From: an uncultured Coriobacteriaceae bacterium
GTDB taxonomy: Bacteria > Actinomycetota > Coriobacteriia > Coriobacteriales > Atopobiaceae
Reading direction: 5' to 3'
NCBI GenBank assembly: GCA_900552935.1
Contig: USBN01000026.1
Coordinates: forward strand, 1 to 19,785
Length of the DNA stretch: 19,785 nt
Shown here: positions 7,793 through 15,099 of the stretch, piece after piece
Numbering within the stretch: position 1 is the stretch's first letter
Layout: each line of letters begins with the position of its first letter
Notes under the pieces: model-generated
The model's database searches: none
What the model was told of the DNA's origin: nothing
Seen by the model: the letters and a program-made list of their open reading frames with translations, nothing else
Position numbers and translations under genes: made by a program

Positions 7793-7993
7793 GAAGTCTG
7801 GCTGAGTCACACGTAAAGCTCGGCAATTGTTCCCGCCACGACGTAGGGGCGGAGTGGTTGGCCGTAGGGGCGCAACGGGTGGCCGGCACGGCATCATGGC
7901 TTGCGTTCGGGGCATGGCGCGTGCGAATAACGGGTTTGCGCGCACGGTGTGTTTTGGGGCCGCAACGAAAAAGTGCGCGGGCCTGTCCGGGTT
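7793..7993. other. Convergent intergenic stretch without a recognisable gene
   Basis: About 200 bp between the terminator and the end of the minus-strand dehydrogenase. It holds a short direct repeat, CGTAGGGGCG, at 7842-7851 and 7863-7872, and an imperfect stem near 7919-7945, but no clear terminator for the dehydrogenase. Confidence 0.4.
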
Positions 7994-9004
7994 CTAGTTC
8001 ACGGCGTTGGTGGGCGTGCGGCCCTCAACCAAAATCTCGGCGCAGGAGTCGAGTGACATGCTCGCGAGCGTGAGCGTGCTCTCGCGCGAGAGGTAGGCCG
8101 AGTGCGGCGTCGTCACGCAGCGTGGGTGCTCGATGAGCCGGCGGTTGAGGTTGTCCGTGCCGTCGTTCTCGCCTGCGAGGGTGTCGAGCCCCGCTGCCGT
8201 GATGCCGCGCTCTCCGTCGCTGGCGATGCTCTCATCCAACGCCGCCACGAGCGCGTCTTCGTCCACGACTTCCCCTCGGGCGGTGTTGATGAGATACGCG
8301 CTCGGCTTCATGAGGGCGAGCTCGCGCTTGCCGATAAGCCCTTCCGTCTCGGGGATGAGAGGGCAGTGGAGACTCACGACGTCGGACTGGACGAGAAGAT
8401 CGTCGAGCGTCTCGGCCTTTTCGACGCCAAACTCCGCGAGGGTCTCGGCGCTCTTCGTGGGCGCCCATGCGACGACGCGCATGCCCAGGCCGCGGACCAT
8501 GGGGGCGAGCGCCTGAGCGATGTGTCCAAAGAACACGAGACCCAGGGTCTTTCCCGAGACGCGCGTGGTGGGGTAGCCCTCCACGGGGTCCCAGCCGCCC
8601 CCGAGCATGGAGCGGTTCTGGAACGTGATCTTGCGGAAGAGGTCGAGCATGAGGCCGAGGGCATGCGTTGCCACGTCTTCGGCGCAGTAGCCGGGGCAGT
8701 TCGTGACCGCGACGCCGTGCTCGCGGAGGGCGGCGAGGTCCATGTGATTGGTGCCGATGGACATGCTCGCGACGAGCTTTACGCCGGCGGCCTCCATGCG
8801 CGCCGCGCACTCGGCGTCGACGGGCATGAACTCGCCGATGACGGCTTCGATGCCGTCGAGCTCCTCGGCGGTGGGGGAGCAGTAGGGCGCGTGAACGCAA
8901 TCGACGAGGTCGATGGTGCCAGCGTAGGGCTTCTGGGAAAGGACCTTGTGTCCAAAGTCGAGGTATTCGGGGAGGGCGTAGTAGAGGACTCGATGTCTGG
9001 GCAT
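7994..9004 (-). CDS. D-isomer-specific 2-hydroxyacid dehydrogenase family protein
   Basis: 336-aa cytosolic NAD(P)-dependent oxidoreductase of the D-lactate/phosphoglycerate/CtBP-type family, which interconverts 2-oxoacids and D-2-hydroxyacids. The start is the ATG at 9002-9004 with AAAGGA about 7 nt upstream. The substrate domain (about residues 1-100 and 310-336) includes MSIGTNHMDLAALREHGVAV, equivalent to the conserved G-x-N-x-D region. The catalytic triad appears complete: R243 in INTARGEVVDED, E279 in GLDTLAGEN, H301 in TPHSAYLSRES. The dinucleotide-binding loop is odd: GLVFFGHIAQ (155-164) aligns with the usual GIIGLGRIG, so only the middle glycine (G160) of GxGxxG remains, with F158 and A163 replacing the others. 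An extra polar segment (ASDGERG, 261-267) lies before the catalytic Glu. The substrate is unclear; D-lactate, hydroxyisocaproate or glycerate type are all possible. It is divergent from pcrA. Confidence 0.85.
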   Translation of the reverse strand: MPRHRVLYYALPEYLDFGHKVLSQKPYAGTIDLVDCVHAPYCSPTAEELDGIEAVIGEFMPVDAECAARMEAAGVKLVASMSIGTNHMDLAALREHGVAVTNCPGYCAEDVATHALGLMLDLFRKITFQNRSMLGGGWDPVEGYPTTRVSGKTLGLVFFGHIAQALAPMVRGLGMRVVAWAPTKSAETLAEFGVEKAETLDDLLVQSDVVSLHCPLIPETEGLIGKRELALMKPSAYLINTARGEVVDEDALVAALDESIASDGERGITAAGLDTLAGENDGTDNLNRRLIEHPRCVTTPHSAYLSRESTLTLASMSLDSCAEILVEGRTPTNAVN

Positions 9005-9052
9005 GGCATTCCTTTCGTCGCAAAAAAATGCGGGACTAGTCAGCATCTGTCC

Positions 9053-9058
9053 ATTCTA
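9053..9058 (-). promoter_or_regulatory. Candidate -10 (TAGAAT) of the 2-hydroxyacid dehydrogenase gene
   Basis: Read on the minus strand, TAGAAT lies about 49 bp upstream of the start at 9004. No matching -35 at optimal spacing is clear; CGGACA (minus) at 9074-9079 is 15 bp away. Confidence 0.3.
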
Positions 9059-9199
9059 GGCGCTTTGAGTTTCTGTCCGCAGTCGCGGTTAGACTAGGAA
9101 CGATTAATCTCGCGACGCGGTTCGTTCTGGCTTCGCGGCTGGGGCCTTCGCCCCGGTCTCGCCATCGGGTTTCCGCGCGCATGACCAGGGAGACTACGT

Positions 9200-12034
9200 A
9201 TGACGCAAGGACCAGCCAAGAGAAGCGCCCGCGACCTGACGTTGCCTAGCTTTGTCACGGGAGCGCAGGGCGTCGGCGCGCAGCCCGCGGCCACGAAGCC
9301 CGTTGCGCCCGTGACCGAGCAGCTCTTCTCGATCCCCGCCGCGGCTCCGGCGGTGGCTGCGACGACGGTCCCGGCGCCCGCTCCGGCCCCCGCCTCCGCT
9401 CCGGTCCCGGCGCGCCCGCGCTGGACGCCGCCTGCGGTGACGATCGACCTCGCGAGCCTCAATCCCGCCCAGCGCGAGGCCGCGGAGTGCACGCATGGTC
9501 CGCTGCTCGTGCTTGCTGGTGCCGGCTCGGGCAAGACGCGCGTGCTCACCTACCGCATCGCCCACATGATCGCGGACGAGGGCGTGCGCCCCTGGCAGAT
9601 TCTCGCCATCACGTTCACCAACAAGGCAGCGAAGGAGATGCGTGAGCGTCTCGACGCCCTGCTGCCGGGCGGTACGCGCGGCATGTGGGTGTGTACCTTC
9701 CACGCCATGTGCGTCCGCATCCTCCGCGATGATGCGGATAAGCTGGGCTACACCTCCAACTTCACCATCTATGATGACGATGACTCGAAGCGCCTCGTGA
9801 AGCAGATCATGGGCGACCTCAACATCGAGCCCAAGCAGTTCCCGCTCAATGGCATTCGCTCTCGCATCTCTAGCGCCAAGAATGCCCTCGTTCTGCCTGA
9901 TGAGTTCGAGGGGCTTGCCAACACGCCGCCCCTTCAGGCGACGGCTCGCGTCTATCGCGAGCTGCAGTCTCGCCTCGAACGCGCGAACGCTATGGACTTC
10001 GATGACCTGCTCATAAACGCCCACAAGCTGCTTCGTGATCATCCGGATGTCCTGGCCAAGTACCAGCAGCGCTTCGTGCAGATCAGCGTGGACGAGTACC
10101 AGGACACCAACCACGTCCAGTACGAGATCACAAACATGCTCGCCGCGAGTCAACGCAACCTCATGGTCGTCGGTGATGATGACCAGTCCATTTATAGCTG
10201 GCGTGGCGCGGATATCCAGAACATCCTCGATTTCGAGAAGGACTATCCGGATGCCAAGGTCGTGAAGCTGGAGGAGAACTACCGCTCGACCGGCCACATC
10301 CTCAACGCCGCGAACGCCGTCGTCGCCAACAACAGCCGTCGCAAGGAGAAGCGCCTCTTCACCTCGCGTGGGGACGGCGAGCTCGTACAGGCCTACCAGG
10401 CGAGCGACGAGCGCGACGAGGGTCGCTGGATCGGTGCCCAGATCGAGAAAATCCACTCCGCGGGCACGAGCTACGACGACATGGCGGTCTTCTATCGCAC
10501 CAACGCCCAGAGCCGCATCCTCGAAGATATGCTGCTGCGCGCCGGTGTCCCGTACAAGATCGTGGGCGGCACGCGCTTCTTCGACCGTGCGGAGATTCGC
10601 GACGTCACGGCCTACCTCAAGCTCGTGGTGAATCCCGCGGATGACGTGAGCGCCCTGCGCGTGGTCAACACGCCGCGCCGCGGCATCGGCTCGACGAGCG
10701 TGGCGAAGATCCAGAGCTACGCACTGGTCAACGGCATGCCGTTTTTGGCTGCCTGCCAGGCTTGCGTTGCGGAGGAAGGCCTCCTCACGGCGAAGGTCAG
10801 GGGAGCGCTTGCCCAGTTCACGGGTGTGATCGAGGCTGCGCGCCACAAGTCCGGAGAACTCGCGCGCGTGATCGAGTCCATCGTTGATGACGCCGGCCTC
10901 ATCAACGCGCTCGAGGCTGAGCACACCATTGAGGCGGATGGCCGTATCGAGAACATCCGCGAGTTCCTTGGTGTTGCCCAGGAGTTCGACGAGACTCACG
11001 ATGACGTGGCGGAGACCCTTGAGAGCCTGGCGCAGCTGCGCGAGGCCGGCATGATCGATGCCGCGGGAGAGGTTCCCGCTGCCGTCCACACCGCTCAGCC
11101 GACTGACCCCAGCGTGACGGTTGCCGCCGAGAAGCTTCCCGCCTTCATGGAGTGGCTCGCCCTGCGTAGTGATCTCGATGCCCTTGCGGGTTCAAGCAGC
11201 GCGGTGACGATGATGACGGTGCACTCCGCCAAGGGTCTGGAGTTCCCCATCGTGTTCGTTGCCGGCATGGAGGAGGGTATCTTCCCGCACGCTGGTCACG
11301 AGGACGACCCGTCTGGCGTCGAGGAGGAGAGGCGCCTTGCCTACGTTGCCATCACACGCGCGGAGCGCCAGCTCTTCCTCACCTACGCCGCCACGCGCCG
11401 CACCTATGGCTCCACAACGGCGAATCCGCCGAGCCGTTTCCTCCGCGAGATTCCTGAGCGGGATATCCAACTTGTGGGTGTCGGCTCGGATGGCTTCTCC
11501 GGCGTGGGCTGGGAGAAGCGCGGCGACCGCCGCGGCACGTATGGTAGCGGCACGGAGGCCTATGGCGGCGCGGTGTTTGGCTCTGCCACGCGCTCCGCTG
11601 GCGGCAATGCGCAGAATCGTGCGAGTGGTATGAGCTTCCGCTCTGCGAGCGAGGGCTTTGGTGGCCGCGGCGCCTCTGGCGTCTCATCCGGCTCTGGTCT
11701 GCCCCTCTCCGCTCTGGGCGGACGAGGGTCTGGTCCACGCACCTTCGGCTCCGGTGGCTTTGACGCCGCGGGATCTGGTCGCGTGTTCGGCTCTGGTCGT
11801 GCGGCGGCTCCTGCGGAGGATCCGTTTGCCCAGAACCCGTCTGGTGGCATCAAGCGTGATGCTGCCAAGGCATCCGAGGGCTTTGCCAAGGGAGACAAGG
11901 TCTCGCACAAGACCTTCGGTCCCGGTGTGGTCCTCTCTGCCTCGGGCGATGTTGTCGAGGTCAAGTTCACGCGCACGGGTAAGATCAAGAAGCTCATGAA
12001 GGGCTTCGCGCCCATCGTCAAGATCGAGGGATAG
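9200..12034 (+). CDS. pcrA: ATP-dependent DNA helicase PcrA/UvrD (superfamily 1A)
   Basis: 3'-5' helicase for nucleotide-excision and mismatch repair, replication-fork clearance and recombination control, 944 aa. All SF1A motifs are visible: Q-motif Gln91 in LNPAQREA, Walker A GAGSGKT (107-113), motif Ia TFTNKAAKEMRERL, TFHAMCVRILR, Walker B DEYQDTN (298-304), motif III VVGDDDQSIYSWRGA, the VHSAKGLEFPIVFVAGMEEG region (from 674), and motif VI EEERRLAYVAITRAE. The C-terminus (about 898-944, GDKVSHKTFGPGVVLSASGD...) is the PcrA Tudor-like domain that contacts RNA polymerase. It is longer than the usual 720-780 aa because of an Ala/Pro-rich N-terminal extension (about 1-85) and a Gly/Ser/Arg-rich linker (about 765-890). 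The start at 9200 has GGGAG about 8 nt upstream. The stop is 2 nt before the MscS ATG, so the two are co-transcribed. The gene assignment is firm; pcrA versus uvrD1 is naming only. Confidence 0.95.
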   Translation: MTQGPAKRSARDLTLPSFVTGAQGVGAQPAATKPVAPVTEQLFSIPAAAPAVAATTVPAPAPAPASAPVPARPRWTPPAVTIDLASLNPAQREAAECTHGPLLVLAGAGSGKTRVLTYRIAHMIADEGVRPWQILAITFTNKAAKEMRERLDALLPGGTRGMWVCTFHAMCVRILRDDADKLGYTSNFTIYDDDDSKRLVKQIMGDLNIEPKQFPLNGIRSRISSAKNALVLPDEFEGLANTPPLQATARVYRELQSRLERANAMDFDDLLINAHKLLRDHPDVLAKYQQRFVQISVDEYQDTNHVQYEITNMLAASQRNLMVVGDDDQSIYSWRGADIQNILDFEKDYPDAKVVKLEENYRSTGHILNAANAVVANNSRRKEKRLFTSRGDGELVQAYQASDERDEGRWIGAQIEKIHSAGTSYDDMAVFYRTNAQSRILEDMLLRAGVPYKIVGGTRFFDRAEIRDVTAYLKLVVNPADDVSALRVVNTPRRGIGSTSVAKIQSYALVNGMPFLAACQACVAEEGLLTAKVRGALAQFTGVIEAARHKSGELARVIESIVDDAGLINALEAEHTIEADGRIENIREFLGVAQEFDETHDDVAETLESLAQLREAGMIDAAGEVPAAVHTAQPTDPSVTVAAEKLPAFMEWLALRSDLDALAGSSSAVTMMTVHSAKGLEFPIVFVAGMEEGIFPHAGHEDDPSGVEEERRLAYVAITRAERQLFLTYAATRRTYGSTTANPPSRFLREIPERDIQLVGVGSDGFSGVGWEKRGDRRGTYGSGTEAYGGAVFGSATRSAGGNAQNRASGMSFRSASEGFGGRGASGVSSGSGLPLSALGGRGSGPRTFGSGGFDAAGSGRVFGSGRAAAPAEDPFAQNPSGGIKRDAAKASEGFAKGDKVSHKTFGPGVVLSASGDVVEVKFTRTGKIKKLMKGFAPIVKIEG

Positions 12035-12036
12035 CT

Positions 12037-12804
12037 ATGGAAGAGGTCACGTTCCTCGGCATGTCGATGCCGGGCCTTGTCGCTCGCGCGGTGACGCTCG
12101 GTGTCGCCGTATTGGTGGCTGCCGGGCTTTCGCACGTAGTTACACGCGCTCTGCGTCGTGCGCTCGAGCACACGAACGTGCCGAGTGCCTCCATCTTCGT
12201 GAACCTCGCCCGTGCTCTCGTGTGGGCATTTGCCCTGCTCTCGGTGCTGCAGCCCGTGTTTGGCATCGCGCCCACGGCCTTCGTGACCGCCCTGGGCGTG
12301 ACCTCCCTCGTCATTTCGTTCGGCATGCAGGACACGGTCTCTAATGTCATCGGCGGCCTCGGCCTTATGGCTGGCAAGGTGGTTCAGCCCGGCGACTTCG
12401 TCGAGGTCTCGGGCTTTAAGGGCGAGGTGGTTGACGTCAACTGGCGCAGCACCACCGTCCGCGACCGCTTGGGAAACGAGCAGGTGATTCCCAATTCCGT
12501 CCTCAACAAGACCGCGCTCACGCGCAGGGCGGCGACGTCGGGCTCGCTGTGCGAGATGAGCATCGTGGTTGCGCACGGATCAGACCTCGACACCGTGCGC
12601 GCGGACATCCTCAGCGCGGTATCAGAGATGACCGATCTCCTCCGTGCCGATTGCGAGGCATATGCGCGCTTCGTGGGCTCGGATGCGTATGGAATCCAAT
12701 GCGTGATCGGTCTTTACCTGGCAGATGGCGTGGCTCCCACGCTGGGCGAGGATGCCCTGATGAGTCGCATCTCCGCTTGCGACTGGATCGCGCGCGCCGC
12801 ATAG
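12037..12804 (+). CDS. Small-conductance mechanosensitive channel, MscS family
   Basis: Inner-membrane channel that opens under membrane tension to release solutes during hypo-osmotic shock, 255 aa (E. coli MscS is 286). Predicted helices are TM1 about 12-34, TM2 about 53-76 and the pore-lining TM3 about 80-112 (ALGVTSLVISFGMQDTVSNV). TM3 is followed by the signature beta domain PGDFVEVSGFKGEVVDVNWR and the conserved RDRLGNEQVIPNSVL. The C-terminal alpha/beta domain (about 170-250) is complete although short. The ATG is 2 nt after the pcrA stop, with GAGGG at 12026-12030 inside the pcrA end as ribosome-binding site, so translation is probably coupled. A terminator hairpin follows at 12854. 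Confidence 0.93.
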   Translation: MEEVTFLGMSMPGLVARAVTLGVAVLVAAGLSHVVTRALRRALEHTNVPSASIFVNLARALVWAFALLSVLQPVFGIAPTAFVTALGVTSLVISFGMQDTVSNVIGGLGLMAGKVVQPGDFVEVSGFKGEVVDVNWRSTTVRDRLGNEQVIPNSVLNKTALTRRAATSGSLCEMSIVVAHGSDLDTVRADILSAVSEMTDLLRADCEAYARFVGSDAYGIQCVIGLYLADGVAPTLGEDALMSRISACDWIARAA

Positions 12805-12853
12805 AAGCCTGCTTCCCGCGGTATCGATGCGTCACAAGGCCTACGCATGAAAG

Positions 12854-12888
12854 AGGGGTTCCCGTCCAGTTGGTGGACGGGAGCCCCT
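12854..12888. terminator. Probable bidirectional terminator between mscS and the 390-aa gene
   Basis: A 15-bp stem (12854-12868 with 12874-12888) closes a five-base loop. One pair is a U/G wobble in plus-strand RNA. The plus-side tail (TTGTG) is poor, whereas the minus-side tail after the stem (CTTTC) is somewhat U-rich. It sits between two convergent genes, 30-50 bp from each stop, and probably serves both. Confidence 0.7.
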
Positions 12889-12917
12889 TGTGCCAGAAGC
12901 GGTGGTCTGGAGAACGG

Positions 12918-14090
12918 TTACTCGACGGAGAGGGTGAAGTCGGTGCCGTTGTCAGACTCGATGTCGAAGTCACCCTTCGAGCCTTCCCAGGTGAGGTCGT
13001 GGCTGAAGCCGCCGTCGGCGTCGTCCACGTCGTAGTTCGAGGAGAGCGGATTGGCGGTGTTGGCCTCGCTGGAAGTGGTGCCCCAGAAGTATGCGAACTC
13101 GTAGGTGCCCTTGCCACCCTCGTCGATCTCGAACGTGGAGCTGCGCACGTAGTAGGGATAGGTGGGATCGCTCGCGTCATAAGCAGTCACGATCATCATC
13201 CACTTGCCCCAGGGCTTGGAAGCCGTGGCATCCTTGGGAGCGACGATCTTGCAGGTCTTCTGCTCGCAGTCGCTGAAGAGGGAGGTGCCCCAGTCGCCCC
13301 AGCTGATGTCCTTCAGGGTGTAGATCACGTTGTCGCCGTCGGTCTCGGTGGAGTCGATGGTGCCAGTGACCTTCTCGTCCTGGTCAATGACGGTGATGGT
13401 GCTTTCGTCCTCGTCCATCCTGATGCAGAACTCGTGGGTGTAGCCGTTGCCGGAAAGGTCGAGCTCAGACCAGGAGCCGCCCTTGCCAAACATCGGTACG
13501 ACGACGAGGGCGATGACGGCGACGAGAACGACTGCCGCGATGCCGATGATCAGCGGGGTCTTGCTCTTCTTCGCGGGCGGGACGGCGCCTGCGCCGGGCG
13601 TCGGGGCGGCGTAGTTGACCTGCGGCGCGGGCGGAACCGGAGAACCGTAATTGGCCTGCGGGGCCGGGGGAACCGGAGAGCCGTAATTGGCCTGGGGCGC
13701 CGGCGGAACCGGCGCGGCGGCAGGGGCGGGCGCCGGCGGAACCGGCGCGGCGGCAGGTGCGGGGGTCGGTACGGGAGCGGCCTGAGGGGCCTCGTTCACG
13801 GGTGTGGGAACGGGCGCTGCAATCGGCTCGGGAGCGGGAGTCGCAACCGGCTCGGGCACGGGTGCCGGCTCGGGAATGGGCGGGGCAGGAATGGGCTCGG
13901 GAGTGGGCGCGGGAGTCGCAGTCAGCTCGGGCGCGGGTGTCGGCTCGGGCGCGGGTGCGGGAGGCTCGGGCGCGGGTGCGGGAGGCACGGGCGCGGGAGC
14001 AGGTGCCGGAGCCGCGGCAATCGGGCTGCCGCAGTGGGTGCAGAACTTGGAGCCATCAGGGACTTGGGCTCCGCAATTGGTGCAAAACAT
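12918..14090 (-). CDS. Zinc-ribbon protein with long Pro/Ala linker, one transmembrane helix and an outer domain of unknown function
   Basis: 390-aa protein of unknown function. The start at 14088-14090 has a perfect AAGGAGG seven nt upstream. Residues 1-22 are a zinc ribbon (C3, C6, C17, C20; FCTNCGAQVPDGSKFCTHCG). Residues 24-175 are an extreme Pro/Ala/Glu/Val linker that ends in tandem 12-residue repeats. A basic stop-transfer-like stretch (KKSK, 174-177) precedes a single transmembrane helix at about 178-201. Residues 202-390 form a polar, Asp/Ser/Thr-rich region with a likely beta-rich fold and two cysteines (in DCEQKTCKIV) that could form a disulfide if exported. The architecture, ribbon inside, long spacer, one membrane pass and a sensor-like domain outside, resembles a signalling or scaffold protein, but that is inference. 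It is convergent with mscS and divergent from another zinc-ribbon gene at 14299. Confidence 0.82.
   Translation of the reverse strand: MFCTNCGAQVPDGSKFCTHCGSPIAAAPAPAPAPVPPAPAPEPPAPAPEPTPAPELTATPAPTPEPIPAPPIPEPAPVPEPVATPAPEPIAAPVPTPVNEAPQAAPVPTPAPAAAPVPPAPAPAAAPVPPAPQANYGSPVPPAPQANYGSPVPPAPQVNYAAPTPGAGAVPPAKKSKTPLIIGIAAVVLVAVIALVVVPMFGKGGSWSELDLSGNGYTHEFCIRMDEDESTITVIDQDEKVTGTIDSTETDGDNVIYTLKDISWGDWGTSLFSDCEQKTCKIVAPKDATASKPWGKWMMIVTAYDASDPTYPYYVRSSTFEIDEGGKGTYEFAYFWGTTSSEANTANPLSSNYDVDDADGGFSHDLTWEGSKGDFDIESDNGTDFTLSVE
13605..13712 (-). repeat. Three 36-bp in-frame tandem repeats in the Pro-rich linker
   Basis: Units at 13677-13712, 13641-13676 and 13605-13640 encode PVPPAPQANYGS twice, then PVPPAPQVNYAA (residues 127-162). 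Shorter related units (APVPPAPAPA) precede them. The near-identity of the DNA suggests recent slippage or unequal crossover. Confidence 0.85.
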
Positions 14091-14245
14091 ATGTCCTCCT
14101 TAGGTTGGCCTGGTCGTCGAGGCGATTCGATCCCCATAAGCACAGTTTAAGAGATATGAAGGCCTTGTGAACACGCTATTCGCTGAGATGCGGGAGGGGC
14201 TCGAGATTCGGTGTTGCGCGGTATTTCTGTCCCACACAAGAGCGT

Positions 14246-14251
14246 TATCAT
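14246..14251 (+). promoter_or_regulatory. Candidate -10 (TATCAT) for the 14299 zinc-ribbon gene
   Basis: TATCAT lies 48 bp before the ATG, giving a predicted leader of about 40 nt. The -35 candidate TTTCTG (14224-14229, 16-bp spacing) is weak. Confidence 0.3.
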
Positions 14252-14298
14252 GGGTTCGTCGTTGCTCCAGCTGGGAGCCTGTTGGAAGGATCATTGGC

Positions 14299-14982
14299 AT
14301 GGGTTTTCTCGATAGCCTCCAGAACTCGGTCAACAGCGCCACGGCAGCCGCTGGCCGTGCCACCTCAACTCTTAAGCTTAAGAACCAGATGAACGAGGCG
14401 CTTAAGCGTCGCCAGGGCTATGCCACCCAGCTCGGTGCCAGCCTCTATGAGGCGACGAAGGACAACCCCGAGCTGCGCGTTGGCCGAGAGGCCCTCTTTG
14501 ACGGCATTGCCGCGTGCGACGCGGAGCGTGCCCAGCTCCAGGCTCAGATCGACCAGATCGAGGCGGAGGCTGCCGCTGCTGAGGCTGCCGCCTCTTACTA
14601 CGTCTGCCCGTTCTGCCACTCTCGCGTGGGCGCCACCGACCTGTTCTGCATGGGCTGCGGCAAGCCCATGGCCGAGATCCAGGCTGCGCTTGCTCAGCAG
14701 CAGGCCGCTGCTGCTCCCGCTCCTCAGCCGCAGGCTGCCGGGGCCGTGTGCCCGCAGTGCGGTGCCCCGGTCAATCCTGGTGACGCCTTCTGCATGTCCT
14801 GCGGCTGCAAGCTTGGCGCCCCTGCGTCCGCGCCCGCGCCGGCACCCACTCCTATGCCGATTCCCGAGCCGGTCTCTGCCGCTCCAATCCCCGAGCCGGT
14901 CTCTGCCGCTCCAATCCCCGAGCCGGTCTTCTCTGCTCCCATCGAGGCGGCAGACCCCGCGCCCGAGGCCACGGAGGAGTAG
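14299..14982 (+). CDS. Soluble protein with N-terminal helical region and two double-CxxC zinc ribbons
   Basis: 227-aa protein of unknown function. I chose the ATG at 14299 (MGFLDSLQNSVNS) because GGAAGGA is 8 nt upstream; an in-frame ATG at 14167 would add 44 residues of non-protein-like sequence across the promoter. Residues 1-90 are helical and coiled-coil-like, with many Ala, Gln and Glu. Two zinc ribbons follow: C93/C96 with C107/C110 (CPFCHSRVGATDLFCMGCG) and C141/C144 with C155/C158 (CPQCGAPVNPGDAFCMSCG). The spacer between them is Ala/Gln/Pro-rich. The tail is Pro-rich with three 9-residue repeats (IPEPVSAAP). There is no signal peptide or membrane helix, so it is probably cytosolic. 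It is divergent from the 390-aa zinc-ribbon gene, sharing its 208-bp upstream region, which suggests a related role. A terminator follows 40 nt after the stop. Confidence 0.82.
   Translation: MGFLDSLQNSVNSATAAAGRATSTLKLKNQMNEALKRRQGYATQLGASLYEATKDNPELRVGREALFDGIAACDAERAQLQAQIDQIEAEAAAAEAAASYYVCPFCHSRVGATDLFCMGCGKPMAEIQAALAQQQAAAAPAPQPQAAGAVCPQCGAPVNPGDAFCMSCGCKLGAPASAPAPAPTPMPIPEPVSAAPIPEPVSAAPIPEPVFSAPIEAADPAPEATEE
14860..14940 (+). repeat. Three 27-bp in-frame tandem repeats in the zinc-ribbon tail
   Basis: Units 14860-14886, 14887-14913 and 14914-14940 encode IPEPVSAAP, IPEPVSAAP and IPEPVFSAP. The first two differ by a single silent change. Confidence 0.85.
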
Positions 14983-15022
14983 CTCCGGGCTTCTCGGCAT
15001 CTTTCTGTAATCGCTAATGCAT

Positions 15023-15062
15023 CGACGCCCGCCTCCGAAGGGAGACGGGCGTCGTTTCGTTT
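15023..15062 (+). terminator. Rho-independent terminator of the 14299 gene
   Basis: A 14-position stem (15023-15036 with 15041-15054) contains one C/A mismatch and a GAAG loop. It is followed by the T-rich tract TTTCGTTT at 15055-15062. It also lies just beyond the end of the convergent minus-strand gene and may stop both. Confidence 0.85.
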
Positions 15063-15099
15063 GGCTCAAGTGCGCGTCTGCGCACCAAATGGCTCTCGG

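Noticed and set aside
8102..9097. A 331-codon plus-strand frame opposite the 2-hydroxyacid dehydrogenase
   Set aside because: The dehydrogenase catalytic triad is on the minus strand; the plus frame has no domain or start signal.
9194..11089. A 631-codon minus-strand frame opposite pcrA
   Set aside because: All SF1 helicase motifs are in the plus frame; the antisense product has mirror composition and no family features.
13605..13712. 36-bp repeats that might suggest a CRISPR array
   Set aside because: The units abut with no unique spacers and are in-frame protein repeats inside a Pro-rich linker.
12549..14150. A 533-codon plus-strand frame rich in Gly/Arg opposite the 390-aa zinc-ribbon gene
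   Set aside because: Its Gly/Arg repeats are the reverse complement of the Pro/Ala codons of the true gene, which has a perfect ribosome-binding site and CxxC motifs; it also overlaps mscS.
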